64,000 bases of DNA, taken from assembly GCA_917880885.1 (NCBI GenBank), contig OU862915.1, positions 35,472,676 to 35,536,675 of the forward strand, written 5' to 3'. The notes under the pieces are model-generated. The model ran no database searches. It was not told the DNA's origin and saw only the letters and a program-made list of their open reading frames with translations. Below, piece by piece: positions 24,229 to 36,200 of the stretch. Within the stretch, counting starts at the first letter, position 1, and each line of letters starts with the position of its first letter. The position numbers and the translations under genes are program-made. Origin of the DNA: Limnephilus marmoratus. Lineage: Eukaryota > Arthropoda > Insecta > Trichoptera > Limnephilidae.

Positions 24229-24515
24229 TTCAAATTTGAAAGGCGGGTATGGGTACCGACGTGACGTCTCGAAAACTTATTGGTTTTTCAACACCTAAGT
24301 AGGGCGGCATGGGTTGACCGGATCTTAGCGGTTGACAGAGTCTGCCCACCAACTTTACTGTGTAGCACGCCGAAACGGGATGGTTGAGGGAGATCTTTTG
24401 ACTTCTCCAGCAGAACTCTTTCGGAAAATCGTTCCCCGTACTTTCTCTCCTTCCTATCCTACAAAAATCCTCCACATAGAGGATTTATTTTTCTTTGGGG
24501 CCTGCTGTAAAAAAA
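24229..24515 (+). repeat. SINE family A copy with internal deletion
   Basis: The head GGCGGGTATGGGTACCG is at 24242-24258. The 'gagcgtttgacctctcc' block is diverged, and the 3' tail reads CTCCACATAGAGGATTT then GGGGCCTGCTGTAAAAAA. Confidence 0.55.
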
Positions 24516-25690
24516 ACAAAGTGTGTAATTCAAAAGCGGTAGAAGTGAAACCTTCAGAAAACTAAAGTGAGGCCACGAATCACCGCACAAAAAGGAGACC
24601 GATTACACTATCTCATTCTCTCGCAGGCTCAATCGTATAGATGTATATGCGTGTCTCTTTTCACTGCTGTTATTTTTGGTTTCATCGAGTTTCAAATCAA
24701 AATGTTCTAAGGAAGTTTTACTTAAAAAAAATACTAATTATTAAAATAGAAGCCATTTTTAATGGCTTAGTCCTCCAACGCATGGTTCTATAAAACTGTT
24801 CCCTCAATCCACTGTCATCCAGTGATGGCTGGTCACCGGTACAAAGTAACCAAGACAGGCAATGACGTAGGAACTGGTACCAAAATAGCCTATAAATAAC
24901 AAATTAATTTTGGCCGTGAAAATCTAAAAACGCATCCAAATTTTAAGTTTCCCCAATAATTTGATAAGCGATGAGATTAAATCTTAAAATAACTGTTATA
25001 TTTTAATTTTTCGCCTACCCACCCTACTTGCAATAATGCGCACAAATCTCAGTTGGGCACGTTTCAATTTTAAACATGTTTTCGTATAAGTTTATGAAAT
25101 TCTCAAGGGCTTAATAAGATTGTATCGAAAATGGGGGACGTATGTGGTACCTAGGTACTTCAATATTTTAATGTATTTTATTCTAAGAGTGTTTCAAGAA
25201 TAACATAAGTTTGTTTCAATGTACAAAGGTTCATAGAATTTTCGAATCCGTATAATACCGATAATGTTCGATGCCGAATAATATTTTACTCCTCAAAGCA
25301 TTATGAATTCATTTTTTATTACAAGAACTGTCTTCTTATAACTTTTGAGAGTTATTTCCACCAATGTAATATAATAAAATTGTAGAAGAAGATAATACAA
25401 ATAAGCTTAACGAAAAGAAAATATGGAAAAGACACTGAAAAATAAAAAAGATAACGATCGCAACTGTTAACAGGTTTTTTTTTGTGTTTTGTTTCTGATA
25501 TTTTAAATATGACGTTTAATTAAGAGGTGGCTGTGGCCGAATAAGGCGTTTGTCCCGGTAAAACGAAAGGTCTTGTTCTCTTTCATATTTTCGTTTAGAT
25601 TATAAGTGTTATCTTCTGCTTCAATGATATATTAAGAATTTAATTATCATCTCAATTATTTGTTATCATAATAATAAATGTTATAATTTG
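24516..25690. other. No gene seen; one shared repeat end
   Basis: The block 'ttttggccgtgaaaatctaaaa' at 24908-24929 matches the end of the short insertion at 38612-38803. Nothing else recognised. Confidence 0.45.
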
Positions 25691-26085
25691 CGAGGTATGG
25701 GTATGGGTAACACCGTCCCGGGAACCATTTATTGGATAACCATCACCCCTGCTATAGTGTTGGTTTTGGCGGCCAATGCGTTTGCTCACCTACCATGTGG
25801 CAGGCCGGATCGGTAGAGATTATTTGAGGGTTACCTAACCTACACCTCTCTACCTGAAAATTCTTCACCCATAACCTTGTACCGCAATGGGTGGAGTGGA
25901 TTCAAAGTCCGGAACTCCTGGACACATTGACCCCTAGATTCCAACCCACCCCTCAAACCTTTTCATTTCCAGAGCTTCCTCTCGTTTCTTTTCCTAAAAA
26001 GACCCTCCATACACCATCCCCAAAGATGACATAAGGAATATTTTCTTCAGGGCCTCTTGTGTGGAGCTAATTGTAAAAAAAATTA
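25691..26085 (+). repeat. SINE family A copy, near full length
   Basis: It begins at the GCGAGGTATGGGTATGGG block, has the 'gggaaccatttattggataacca' block, and ends with AAAAAGACCCTCCATACACC, GATGACATAAGG, a shortened hairpin, GTGTGGAGCTAATTG and an A run. The piggyBac-like MITE begins 12 bases downstream. Confidence 0.65.
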
Positions 26086-26096
26086 TATTCATTTAA

Positions 26097-26715
26097 CCCT
26101 AGATCACTAACCTTCGTCGAATCGACGACGCAGGATTAAAAAAAAAAACCGCGATAACTATCGCCCTCGCGACCGTAATTCTTTCATTCTCTGGCTAATC
26201 TCAATCGGCATGTTACTTTTGCTATTGACGGTAGTGCGGACGATGGCAGGAGTCCACGAACGTCAATTCAGCAACCATGGCTCGTCGCATCGACGAAGAT
26301 TAGTGATAACCTGACTTTTTATTTTCGTTAGATTTTCACCAAATTTTTATTACTTTCTGGATTTTCACCAAAACTTTTATTTTATTAGTTAATTCAAGTA
26401 TTGGTTTTTGAAATTTGTATTATTTTTATTTTTCAAAATTTAGTTATAACTAATTCAAATACCAACTTTAAAAATGTTACGTTTGTTGACTTTGCATGAA
26501 AACTATGGTATCATTTTTAAGGCTTTTGATTAATAAATTTGATTTTTTTTTCTAAATATGATAAATAATACTAATAAACACTGTTAATTAATAATAAAAA
26601 GAAATATGTACAAATTTTGTTTTAATAAAACCCTTAAACCCCCTTTATTTAGTACCGTAGTCGAAATGACGAAGGTTAGTAATAAGCGTCAAAAAATAAG
26701 GTTAGTGATCTAAAG
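26097..26715. mobile_element. piggyBac-like MITE with TTAA target duplication
   Basis: TTAA at 26093-26096 and 26716-26719 flank the element. The left end is CCCTAGATCACTAACCTT; the right end in reverse complement is CTTTAGATCACTAACCTT. CCCTAGA-type ends with TTAA flanks are characteristic of piggyBac elements. The sub-terminal motif ACTAACCTTCGTCGA recurs near each end, and an inverted copy of the GTCGA..CGACGAAG part lies at about 26283-26300. There is no transposase ORF. Confidence 0.75.
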
Positions 26716-27071
26716 TTAATACCTTTGAAAAATTAGAATATTATCGTTGTAATTTACTACATGAGATTTCCAATTGACCAGTAAAACTAAGAAATCCCTA
26801 ATTGAGTGTGTTGTAAGGCTGAATGGAGTGGGGACGTTAAGGAGATGGATTTTATTAATAAACACGGCTATACGCATTTCTTACAACGCAACGTTCCGAT
26901 TAAGAATGGTGGATTTTCACCAGGACAATTCGTAGTATAACCACCATTCTGAAACCTACAACAAATATTTTAAGAATATTTTGTATTAGTATTAAAGCGA
27001 CATGTAAAAACGAATAAAAAATTGGCCTGCTGCGTATAGAACTTTTACCTATTTTTTATGTGAATATCTCA
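26716..27071 (-). repeat. Diverged family B fragment in otherwise empty sequence
   Basis: The 26805-26945 part keeps the 'gttgtaaggctgaatggagtgggg' and 'agaatggtggattttcaccagg' blocks of family B on the minus strand. The rest of the interval shows nothing. Confidence 0.4.
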
Positions 27072-27150
27072 AAAGAGTCCCGGCTGCCCGCGTCTGGAGT
27101 CACTGAGACTATGGCATCCTCAGTTGGGGTATGTTGTGGGACCTAATCTC
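27072..27150 (-). repeat. SINE-like family B 3' end
   Basis: AGAGTCCCGGCTGCCCGCGTCTGGAGTCACTGAGACTATGG-type end, cut off at about 27150 where a family A copy starts. Confidence 0.5.
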
Positions 27151-27211
27151 TCCAGCCGGACTCTCTCGACCATCGTATCGCACCGAAGTGGGAGAGATGG
27201 ATTCATGCATC
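27151..27211 (+). repeat. SINE family A, left part, interrupted by the LTR element
   Basis: The body block (ctccagccggactctctcga ... gagatggattcatgcatc) stops at 27211 and resumes at 37955 (CATCTGTCACTCCTGGGCAC). The 10.7-kb LTR element lies between. CATC is duplicated (27208-27211 and 37955-37958). Confidence 0.8.
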
Positions 27212-27574
27212 TGTGGGTACTCAAGTGTCGTGGCTGATGATTGAATGAAGGAAACGAAACGAGTTTGCGTGTAATAATAGCCTTTAATAAGTTCCCACAA
27301 TAATTGCAATACACATACACAATTGTAACACGGTCACGTAACGGTGATAAATACTACAAACGAATTTACGCACTTTTTAAAGGCGAGATATCACCCGAAC
27401 CTTCTGCGGGCACTTGAACTGTACAGCCGTACGTTCTAGCTCTTTCGCTTAGGTGGCAGAACTATTTCTCTAGTAATTTCGCATACAATTGAACACCGGC
27501 GACGCCTCTGGAAATATCGATACGTTTCGGGCGTAATCCAACACGTGACGTAGCAACAATGCGTGGTTGCTACA
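27212..27574 (-). repeat. 3' LTR (363 bp) lacking core promoter segment
   Basis: It matches the 5' LTR base for base by eye, except that 162 bp (the counterpart of 37597-37758) are replaced by TTTTT at 27374-27378. The missing part contains the TATA box. The downstream strand ends at the TSD CATC. Confidence 0.9.
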
Positions 27575-27588
27575 GGACTCCCTCCCCA
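27575..27588 (-). promoter_or_regulatory. Polypurine tract
   Basis: On the sense strand, TGGGGAGGGAGTCC directly precedes the LTR start TGTAGC. This is the expected place and composition for the plus-strand DNA primer of a retrotransposon. Confidence 0.8.
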
Positions 27589-27689
27589 GACAACGCAGAC
27601 ATGGCTGCGGTGGAAAGAGGAATAGTCAGATACCGAGGTTGTGATAATTCTTTCTCCTTTCCCCCTTTTATTCCTTTAAATATATAAAT

Positions 27690-30600
27690 ATTTTTGGAAT
27701 TCTTTCATCCCTTCAAGTTTTCTTGAACTTTTCTTTTGGCTCTGATCGATATTTAAATTTTTAAGGCTTTGCATGTGTGTAGTAGGGATGGAAAATTCCT
27801 TCCCTACGTCACACAAGCCTTCATGAAAATTGGACCCTTATTTTCTTTGATAACTACAGAAAGCTACTTAAAGCTCCCTTGCACTATATACCTTTAGAGA
27901 TATATGTACTTAACTAATTAATACGTTATTTACGACCTTGAACATAAATATTTTCGTATTTATGTTGTAATTAAACTCCATCAAACGTTGTGTAATTTTT
28001 TTGATTTATGATATGGGACTTTAATTACTTTCATTTTGTGGTAACTTCTTGATTCTGGACAGAGCGTTGAGTTTCAAACTGTATTGGTCTCTCTCTTGCA
28101 AATCTAACTTTAAATACTTTCTCTAAAAGAGCTAACTTTCCTCCGTCGCTTATTATGTTTCCCTACATCCTAACGAACTCGTAAATAACCTGTACTAATC
28201 GAATTACGCATGTTTAATTGAACAAATAATTAAGTATGACTCAAATGGTTAATTGTTAGTAAATTTGATTATGATTGTTTTGTATCTGCATGTCATCTCT
28301 CCAATCCGATTCAGCTGCTATAAGGTACATATAAAGATGGGTTTAGTAGGTTAATGTAATTAATAGATTGCATATTAGACGAACTCAGAATACCCTTTTT
28401 CTGCCGAAAATTTGGCTCCTATCCTCCTGCAAGTTAACAGGATGGTCAAGGATCAACTAGAACTTCGCACAGTCAGCCGACGCGATTTTCCAGAGGGTCT
28501 TAGTACCTTGTTCTGTCAATCTTCCATGTCGTCGTGCACGTCATTCAGGTCTTTCCCTAAGTCCCGAAACCCCCAAATTCCTACTCCTCCAAGGTCTACT
28601 ATTTACTTAGGGCGAACCGGTTTCGTCCTATCTGCAATCATATACTCACGGTGTTGTGTAGAGTTACGGGTCGTGAATCCTCCCTCCACGTACAAGAAAT
28701 GATGTGAGAGTAACTCTGTCGAGTCTGAAACGCTAGCTGTAAGCGAGTCCACATTATCCAATGTACAGTACATACAAAGATATATATTTAAACATACGTT
28801 TGGGTAGGATTATAACTCGCAATTTTGAGTCTAGCCAGTCTCAAATCCCGAGCTCGGATTTCGTGGGAAGGAATTCTGCACAAAACCTTAACCGATGACC
28901 GAATATATACATACCAAGAGTGGGAAATATTAATAGATACTAGTATAATAAGCAATTATCTGGCGATATGTTCTGGAGATTCGCCAAAACTCCAAGCTTT
29001 TTGTTTTGTTTGGTTGGCAATTTTATTTAAGAGATTGCCATCTCTATTATGTGTTTGGTTAATGGCCCTTGTATTTAAGGAGCGACCACTGCCTCCTATT
29101 GTTGAACTGTTTTCTAAATTTTCCCCCAAGGTTCAACTTTTGGTAAAATTTTTACTATCCCATGATTTTTCAGTTGTCTCATGTAAATGATTGATACTTT
29201 TTATTAGGCCATCCCGTGATTCTTCAACTGCTTCTTGTAAATGATTGATGCTTTTTATTAGGCTATCCCGTGATTTTTCAACTGCTTCTTGTAAATGATT
29301 GATACCTGTAAGAGCAATTATTTCATAATTTTTCCCCGAATTTTTCATGTAGTTCTTTAATAATCTTTTATCTGACTATCCCGTGATTTTCAAATGTTTG
29401 ATGTACCTATTAGCTACCTAGGAGAGTAGTTAATCCATAAAATTTTTCTCAAATGTTCAATGATACTCTTCAAGTTCTTTTATTTGACTAGCCTATAATA
29501 AATCTAATTACTTTCAAATTGTTCAATCCTAAATATCTCTTCAAGTTCAAATTAAAGATTGTGTTTAACCCCTATTTTATATATATATAATTGCGCAACG
29601 TTATGGTGTTGCCCTATCCTAAGATTGACATCTTCCTAAAGCATTCAACACAGTGCCCTACTGACCGAGTTGTTTTATAAACAATTTTAGTTATGTCAAC
29701 ATTCCCACTGGCCTCGTGACCTAGATCCAAGAACGCGTGACATTTGTTTACCTTTAAACATTCCGAATTCAATAATGGTTATTTCTTTCTCGCAAATGTC
29801 TAATTTGTTTCCCCGATAAATTTAGTCATAATGCATACATATACTTTGTCTCGATACATAAATACACAGATATATATATAATTTTATTATAGTTGAGGTA
29901 AATTCTAATATCATAACTCATTTTTTTGATCATTTTATATTAGCTGAAGTTATAATAAATAGTATATATACTAAATAAATACAAAACTTTGACTTGGAAA
30001 TTTATCAAACACATAACTATTTTAAATAGTTACGGATAAATGCAAAGATAGGTATTCGAGATCGATACCTTTACTTTTTAATATAAGTGTGTTTCTTTTG
30101 ATTAAACTTTCTTGGAATATATATATATACATAAATATACATACTTTATATATAATATTTTAATATAGGTACATATCACATATTAAGCAAATAATATTTT
30201 GTTATAATAATATAAAATTTTATACCGACGATCAGCTGCCCTCTGCCTCGTTCATGTCTCTAGAAATTTTTATACTTTGTAAGGACTTACCCCAAAAGGT
30301 CCACTCCTGTCGGGTTCAACACGACAAACCTTTTATATATTTTTTTCTACCTAATTCAGCTATTGTCTAACTAAACCTAGATTAATCATCTTTATTCATT
30401 ATTTCACTATTGCGTTGACTCTAAACTGAATTAATTGATGACTAATCTTTATCAATCAAAATGTATTATATTTTCAAAACCCGTTGGTTAACTTAACAAA
30501 TTTATTTTATTATTTTTTTATTTATTTTATTTATTTTTATTATTTAATTCTTGTATCACCGAACTCTTTTATTTTGCAGTAAGATAACGTATTTCACTAT

Positions 30601-33296
30601 TTATTCAAACTTTCCGAAATAATAATTATTATTAAGTTATCACAATCTCATTTAACAACAACTTAATAATTTGTATTATTTATTCCAAAGTCCATATTTA
30701 TTATTATTACTTTATCTAACACTAGATTAATCCTGTGATAAATTATTACGTTCGATTTGCACTTTATTTAAGGAACTATTACTGATATGTTTTTTTTTTT
30801 TTCAGTATTAAGTCCTAAAATTTAACTAAACACTGCTTTTAAATTTGCCAAATACAACACCACACTTTTCACTAACACAATTTAAATTTATGATTTAATC
30901 ACTTCACTGAATCTAATTAATTATTATTAATGGTACTAATCTCTTACACTGAATTTAATACCAAACTTTGGACACTTAGAACTTTCTGTTAAAATGCATT
31001 TTATCTAACACTAGATTATACTAAGTCCGAAATCACTTCTATTGACTTGACTCCAATTATTTCAGAGTCATAAAAATTTTTTTAACACTTAGACAATTTT
31101 TCAATTAATAACCGCTTTAAACGTCACGTCACGTCTCACGAACCTTCAACTTTTCACAATCCCGCGATGACTCCCGAAAAATTACTAAGTCCTGTCTTTT
31201 AAACCCCTCTCAGGATTAGAATGGTCTATCTAAGCTATCTTTGATCCACGAATTTAATCTCTAACAACTCGAGATTTCATATATCGATTCTGTCATTTTT
31301 GTTTAACTGTCGTTAGGTCCACCTTTCATGACTTTGTTCATGCCCTATCTCGTTTAAACATTTTTCCAGGATCGGACAGGCGATATTACGTCAAAATGCC
31401 CCTCATTCCTTTTGTCTGTTGGTCATACAAAATTAGCTCAAATATCATGATTTTCGTATCTCTTTTTTCCTCAAAATATAATAGGTACGTCTTCAATAAA
31501 CTGTACATAATTCTCAATTTTGTTTATCGCTACCAGAACATGAACAAACTCATGCCAAAACTTTTAATATGCATTTTCCAATTTTCTTTTTACTAAATTC
31601 TTCCATATCTTCATGCCACCTATATGGATCAATTCAGTTTTAAACTGTATTGTCTCTACTTATGTCGTAGACTTGAATTTTCATATTTTCTCTTATTTCC
31701 CTTTTATTCACGATGTTCTTTTTTTGATTTTCCTCATTCATTCTCATGTAACTTTCCACATCCCTATAATTTTTTTATATTTCCAGCCGTATTTATTTTA
31801 TTAATTGTTAATTTAAGATTTTCTTTGCTTTCTTTGGCCGTATCAATTCACCCATAGTTCCACCGTACATTACTCTGATATCCGTATCGTTTTTCGATGT
31901 TTGCTGCCTCAATAGAAAATTTCATTTTCTATTTGTTACTAATTAATATATCATTTCCCACATTTTTATAGGAGACACTTCCACTTCGGCCCTTAAATAT
32001 ATGTCAATTTTTATTACTTCATATGGATCTTCCCCCAAATTCCGTCCCTTTCTTCCCTGAATTCACATTAATTTAAAATTTGACATGTGTTTAGGTTTGG
32101 ACTTCGATGTACTCACCAATAACTCAGCGTTTATTCGAGGGTAATAAAATCTAATCGTTTTTAGTTAAAGTAAACTGTCCCTAAGACCAATGATAATTTT
32201 TATCGTCCTAAAAGCCATTAAAATGGTTTTAATCGTCTAAAACCATGTTCGTTTTCTGGTTGTTTTAATAACAAAATCACGTGTGAGGTCGTCAACTCAA
32301 ATAATGTTTCATTTTTCCTTGCAGTCTGTCTTATTTCTCATAGAATTCTCCTCAAACAATTGACGTAAAACAATGCTTTTTGTTTACTTTGTCTATCGCA
32401 ATGTAACTAGAATGATCACCCTATTCCAAATATATAACGATATCTATTTAAACTCGTCTGAAAACGCAAAATTAAGTCGAAATCTTATATTGTTCAATAA
32501 ACACTTCCGTTTAAACGTCCATTTTTTTCATTAGATTATCTTTCCAAATCGTTTCCCTTGACGTTATTGCTTCATCTAAAAGTGACATCCCTAATTTCCA
32601 GCGTTTTTCTTCCTTTTAAATGTTAAATGTACGCTTTCCTTTTAATCTGGTCTCCCTGACCCTCTATGTACTCGTTATACGACTGAATAATCCTACAGTA
32701 GCTTTTCTTACGTTTTACATGTCTTTTCTTTAATTTTCCTCTTATCATAACTCTCTTGCTAATTTCTTGCATAGTTTTTCCAACATAATATGGATTAATT
32801 TGTTCGTCAACGGCGGTTGCCAACACCTTCATTGTACTGATTGTATATCTTAAATTTGGGGTCATCGTATCTAATGCACCGGGCGTGAGAACCTGTTTAC
32901 ATTATAGTGTATTGATCTTTCGGTCGATGACGATATTTTTTCTCATAAATCTCTGATTAATTGCTTAGTTCAAAGTCCATTTCTTTGTTCAAAATATGAA
33001 CACGCCCTCCACTTTTGTGATTGGTTAATCATTCTTTGTGTTTATTATCGCGCCTAAGAAAGGGTCTTTCCCTGCCTCGTGACGATTTTTAATACCATCT
33101 GTGGTTTTTTTATTAATACTCATCTCACTCTACTTAATTGTAGATCCCTATCGTCAACAAGAATTCAATTTACTTTGAACCGGTAGATGTCGCAGGTGTG
33201 TCTGTTTTATAATTAATTGGTATTTTCTTTTTGAATTAAAGTGGGAAGCTACGATATTCTCTTATTTTCACTGTTGATTAATGCAATTCATCACAA
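27690..33296 (-). repeat. Unit X, right inverted arm, inside the LTR element
   Basis: This is the inverted counterpart of 15924-21499. One boundary (33296) falls inside the last 10 codons of pol. The other lies 115 bases before the 3' LTR, so X fills the whole 3' untranslated part of the element. No long ORF is present. The largest sense-strand relics are 32623-32865 (K/R-rich, same as the relic at 16.4 kb in the left arm) and the repeat frame 29133-29348. I recognise neither. X could be a captured sequence or an ancient ORF3 region that has decayed. Confidence 0.85.
29150..29320 (-). repeat. 54-bp tandem repeat in right arm (3 units)
   Basis: Three units with the complement of CAATCATTTACAAGAAGCAG. 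The frame reads INHLQEAVEKSRDSLIKS three times with small changes, followed by a stop. The left arm has two units, so copy number differs between the arms. Confidence 0.65.
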
Positions 33297-36200
33297 GGTG
33301 ATCGGGAAATCGAACCCGCCTTCCAGAACGAGTGGTTGTGTGTGTCCGATCCTTACTGCCATCGAACAACGGAAGGGTTGGTTGTGATGTGGCGGCTGGT
33401 GACTCAGATGCGGTTTGCGAGTGTGATGTGAAACTCTCAAGATCTTGAGCAATGTATGCTGGTTTGAGGCGGTCGATGCTCACGGTGATTTCCTTCCCTT
33501 TTACCAGTATGGTATATGTTCGTTCGTGCAGACGAACGACTTCATGAGGGCCGCTGTAGGGTTGTTGAAGCGGGCTCTTGACTGTGTCGTCCCTCAGAAA
33601 GACGTGAGAAGCTGTGGGAAGATTTTGGAAGACGAAATGATGTCCATCACCATGGCGGGTACCTTCAACTGGTCTCAGCTCGTTGAAATGTTTCCGTAGT
33701 TCCTTGAGGAAACTTCCAGTATCGTCGTTGACATTAGGTCGTGCTTTACATAGGAATTCGCCGGGTAATCGGAGCGGTTCGCCGTATACTAGCTCGGCTG
33801 AGGTTGTCGCGAGGTCATCTCTCCAAGCTGCTCTGATTCCCATGAGTACGGTGGGAAGTGTTTCCGTCCAACGGTTATTCTGATGGCACTTGATCGCTGC
33901 CTTCAGTTGACGATGAAATCGTTCCACCATGCCATTTGCTGCGGGGTGGTATGCAGTTGTATGGATTTGCGTCGTGCCTGCCAGGAGATTCAACTGCCTG
34001 AACAGCCTCGACTCAAATTGTCTCCCTTGGTCCGTAGTAATGCGGAGTGGAGTGCCGAATCTTGTTATCCAGCCCTTGTAGAAAGCACGCGCCACTGTTT
34101 CAGCCTCTTGGTCTGGGATCGGGAATGCCTCTGGCCATCTCGTGAATCTGTCTACGCACGTGAGACAGTATCGGCATCCTTCTGAAGAAGGCATGACGAT
34201 TATGTCGATGTGGACGTGCTCGAATCTAGCGGAGGGTCTGGAAAAGGCTCCCAGGGGTGCTGACACGTGCCGTGTAATCTTGCTTCGTTGGCATTGAAGG
34301 CAATTGCGTGCGAGCTTAATAGTCTCAGCTTTAATGGCCGGCCAGACATAACGTTGAGTTATGAGCTTAACCGTGGCCTTAATTCCTGGGTGAGCCAGCT
34401 GATGGACCGCATTGAATGCCGCAGGTCTGAACTTCTTCGTGACGAAGGGTCTGGCTATGGTAGTTGAGACGTCACAGTAGAGATGCGCGTCAGTACCCGG
34501 AATATTAATCTTTTTAAGTTGTAGGCTAGAACTTCCCTGCAAGTGTTGTTCCAGTTCAGGGTCGCACATCTGGTCAGCTGCCAACGCTGCGTAGTCCAGA
34601 GGAGTATCTATCGTCTTGACCCTGGAGAGAGCATCCGCGACGATGTTGTCTTTTCCGGAGACGTGTCGGATGTCAGTTGTGAACTGGCTGATATAGTCCA
34701 GATGGCGGAATTGCCTTGGTGAGCATTTGTCTGCTTTTTGTTGGAAGGCGAACGTGATAGGCTTATGGTCTGTAAATATGGTGAACGACCTGCCTTCCAC
34801 CATGTGGCGAAAGTATTTCACAGCGAGATAGATGGCTAGTATTTCTCTGTCGTATGCGCCATATTTCTTTTCAGCTGCCGAAAACTTCTTCGAAAAGAAT
34901 GCTAGAGGCTCCCATTGACCTGCGATGAATTGGTGGAGTGCGGCACCGGCTGTAGTATCAGACGCGTCGCTGACGATAGAGAGTGGGGCGTCGCACTTCG
35001 GGTGAACGAGCAGGGTTGCCTGGGCCAGAGCTTCCTTGCACTTGCTGAAAGCTTCTACTGTTTCGGCAGTCCAAGACACGAGTTGTTTGCCTTTTTGGTT
35101 CCCTTTTAGGAGGTCATTGAGTGGAGCTTGTGTCCTCGCGGCGTTGGGGATGAATCTCCTATAAAAATTTATAGCTCCCAGGAAACGGCGGAGATCCTTG
35201 ATAGAAGCTGGTTGGCTGTAGTTGTTGATGGCCTCCACTTTATCTGGGAGGGGTGAAGTGCCAGCGTCAGACACCAGGTATCCTAGGAATTTGACCTTAG
35301 TCAGGCCGAAATGGTATTTGGCGGCGTTGATGACAACACCATATTCCTGCAGGCGCTGGAATAATATCTTGAGGTGGGCTAGGTGCTCTTCCTCTGACGT
35401 TGAGGCAATAAGGATGTCGTCTATGTAGGCGTAACAGAAATCTAAGCCTCTGGTAACCTCGTCCATGAAGCGTTGGAAGGTCTGGGCTGCGTTGCGGAGG
35501 CCGAAAGACATCACCGGAAATTCGAAGAGTCCGAATGGCGTAGTGATTGCTGTTTTCGGAATGTCCTCGGGAGCCACAGGGATTTGATTATATGCCCGCA
35601 CCAGATCAATCGTTGAGAAGATCTTGGTGCCGCTCAGTGCCTGTGCAAAATCTTGGATGTGGCGAACGGGGTATCTGTCCGGAATAGTTCTGGCGTTCAA
35701 TCTTCTATAATCGCCACATGGTCTCCACTGGTCGTCCTTCTTGGGTACCATGTGCAAGGGAGATGCCCAAGAGCTCTCGGAAGGTCGAGCGATTCCGAGA
35801 CGGACCATGGCCTCGAACTCCTTCTTGGCGCGTTTTAACTTGTCAGGAGCAAGGCGTCGTGGGCGTTCGACTGTTGGAGGTCCTGGCGTGGTGTTAATAT
35901 GGTGCAGTGTTGCGTGACGAACTTCCCTCCTGGCACCGTCAGGGCGAGTGATGTCAGGAAACTGTTGAAGAAGCTTATGATACGGGGACGTTCCTGTGAC
36001 CGTCTTAATGGAAGCGATCTTGTTGTCGCTTCGTTTTCCCGTGATGGTCAAATTCGTCACCTGGTCCAGCAGCCGTTTATTTTGGACATCCACCAGTAGC
36101 TCGTACTTGGCGAGAAAGTCTGCCCCGATGATTGGCCTGGAGACGTCTGCAATGACGAAGCTCCAAGTAAAGTCGCGTCGCAATCCCAGATCCAGGTTGA

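Noticed and set aside
28412..28702. 96-codon frame identical to 20485-20775
   Set aside because: It has no ATG (starts TTG), runs antisense to the host element, and is identical because the whole DNA block is identical. Kept as a DNA finding only.
27574..33267. An env gene in the LTR element
   Set aside because: I looked for a long third ORF with signal peptide and membrane segment between pol and the 3' LTR. Only short decayed frames are present.
15924..33296. Palindromic Maverick/Polinton-type giant element with long terminal inverted repeats
   Set aside because: No DNA polymerase B, integrase of that type, ATPase or capsid gene lies between the arms, and one arm is clearly inside an LTR element.
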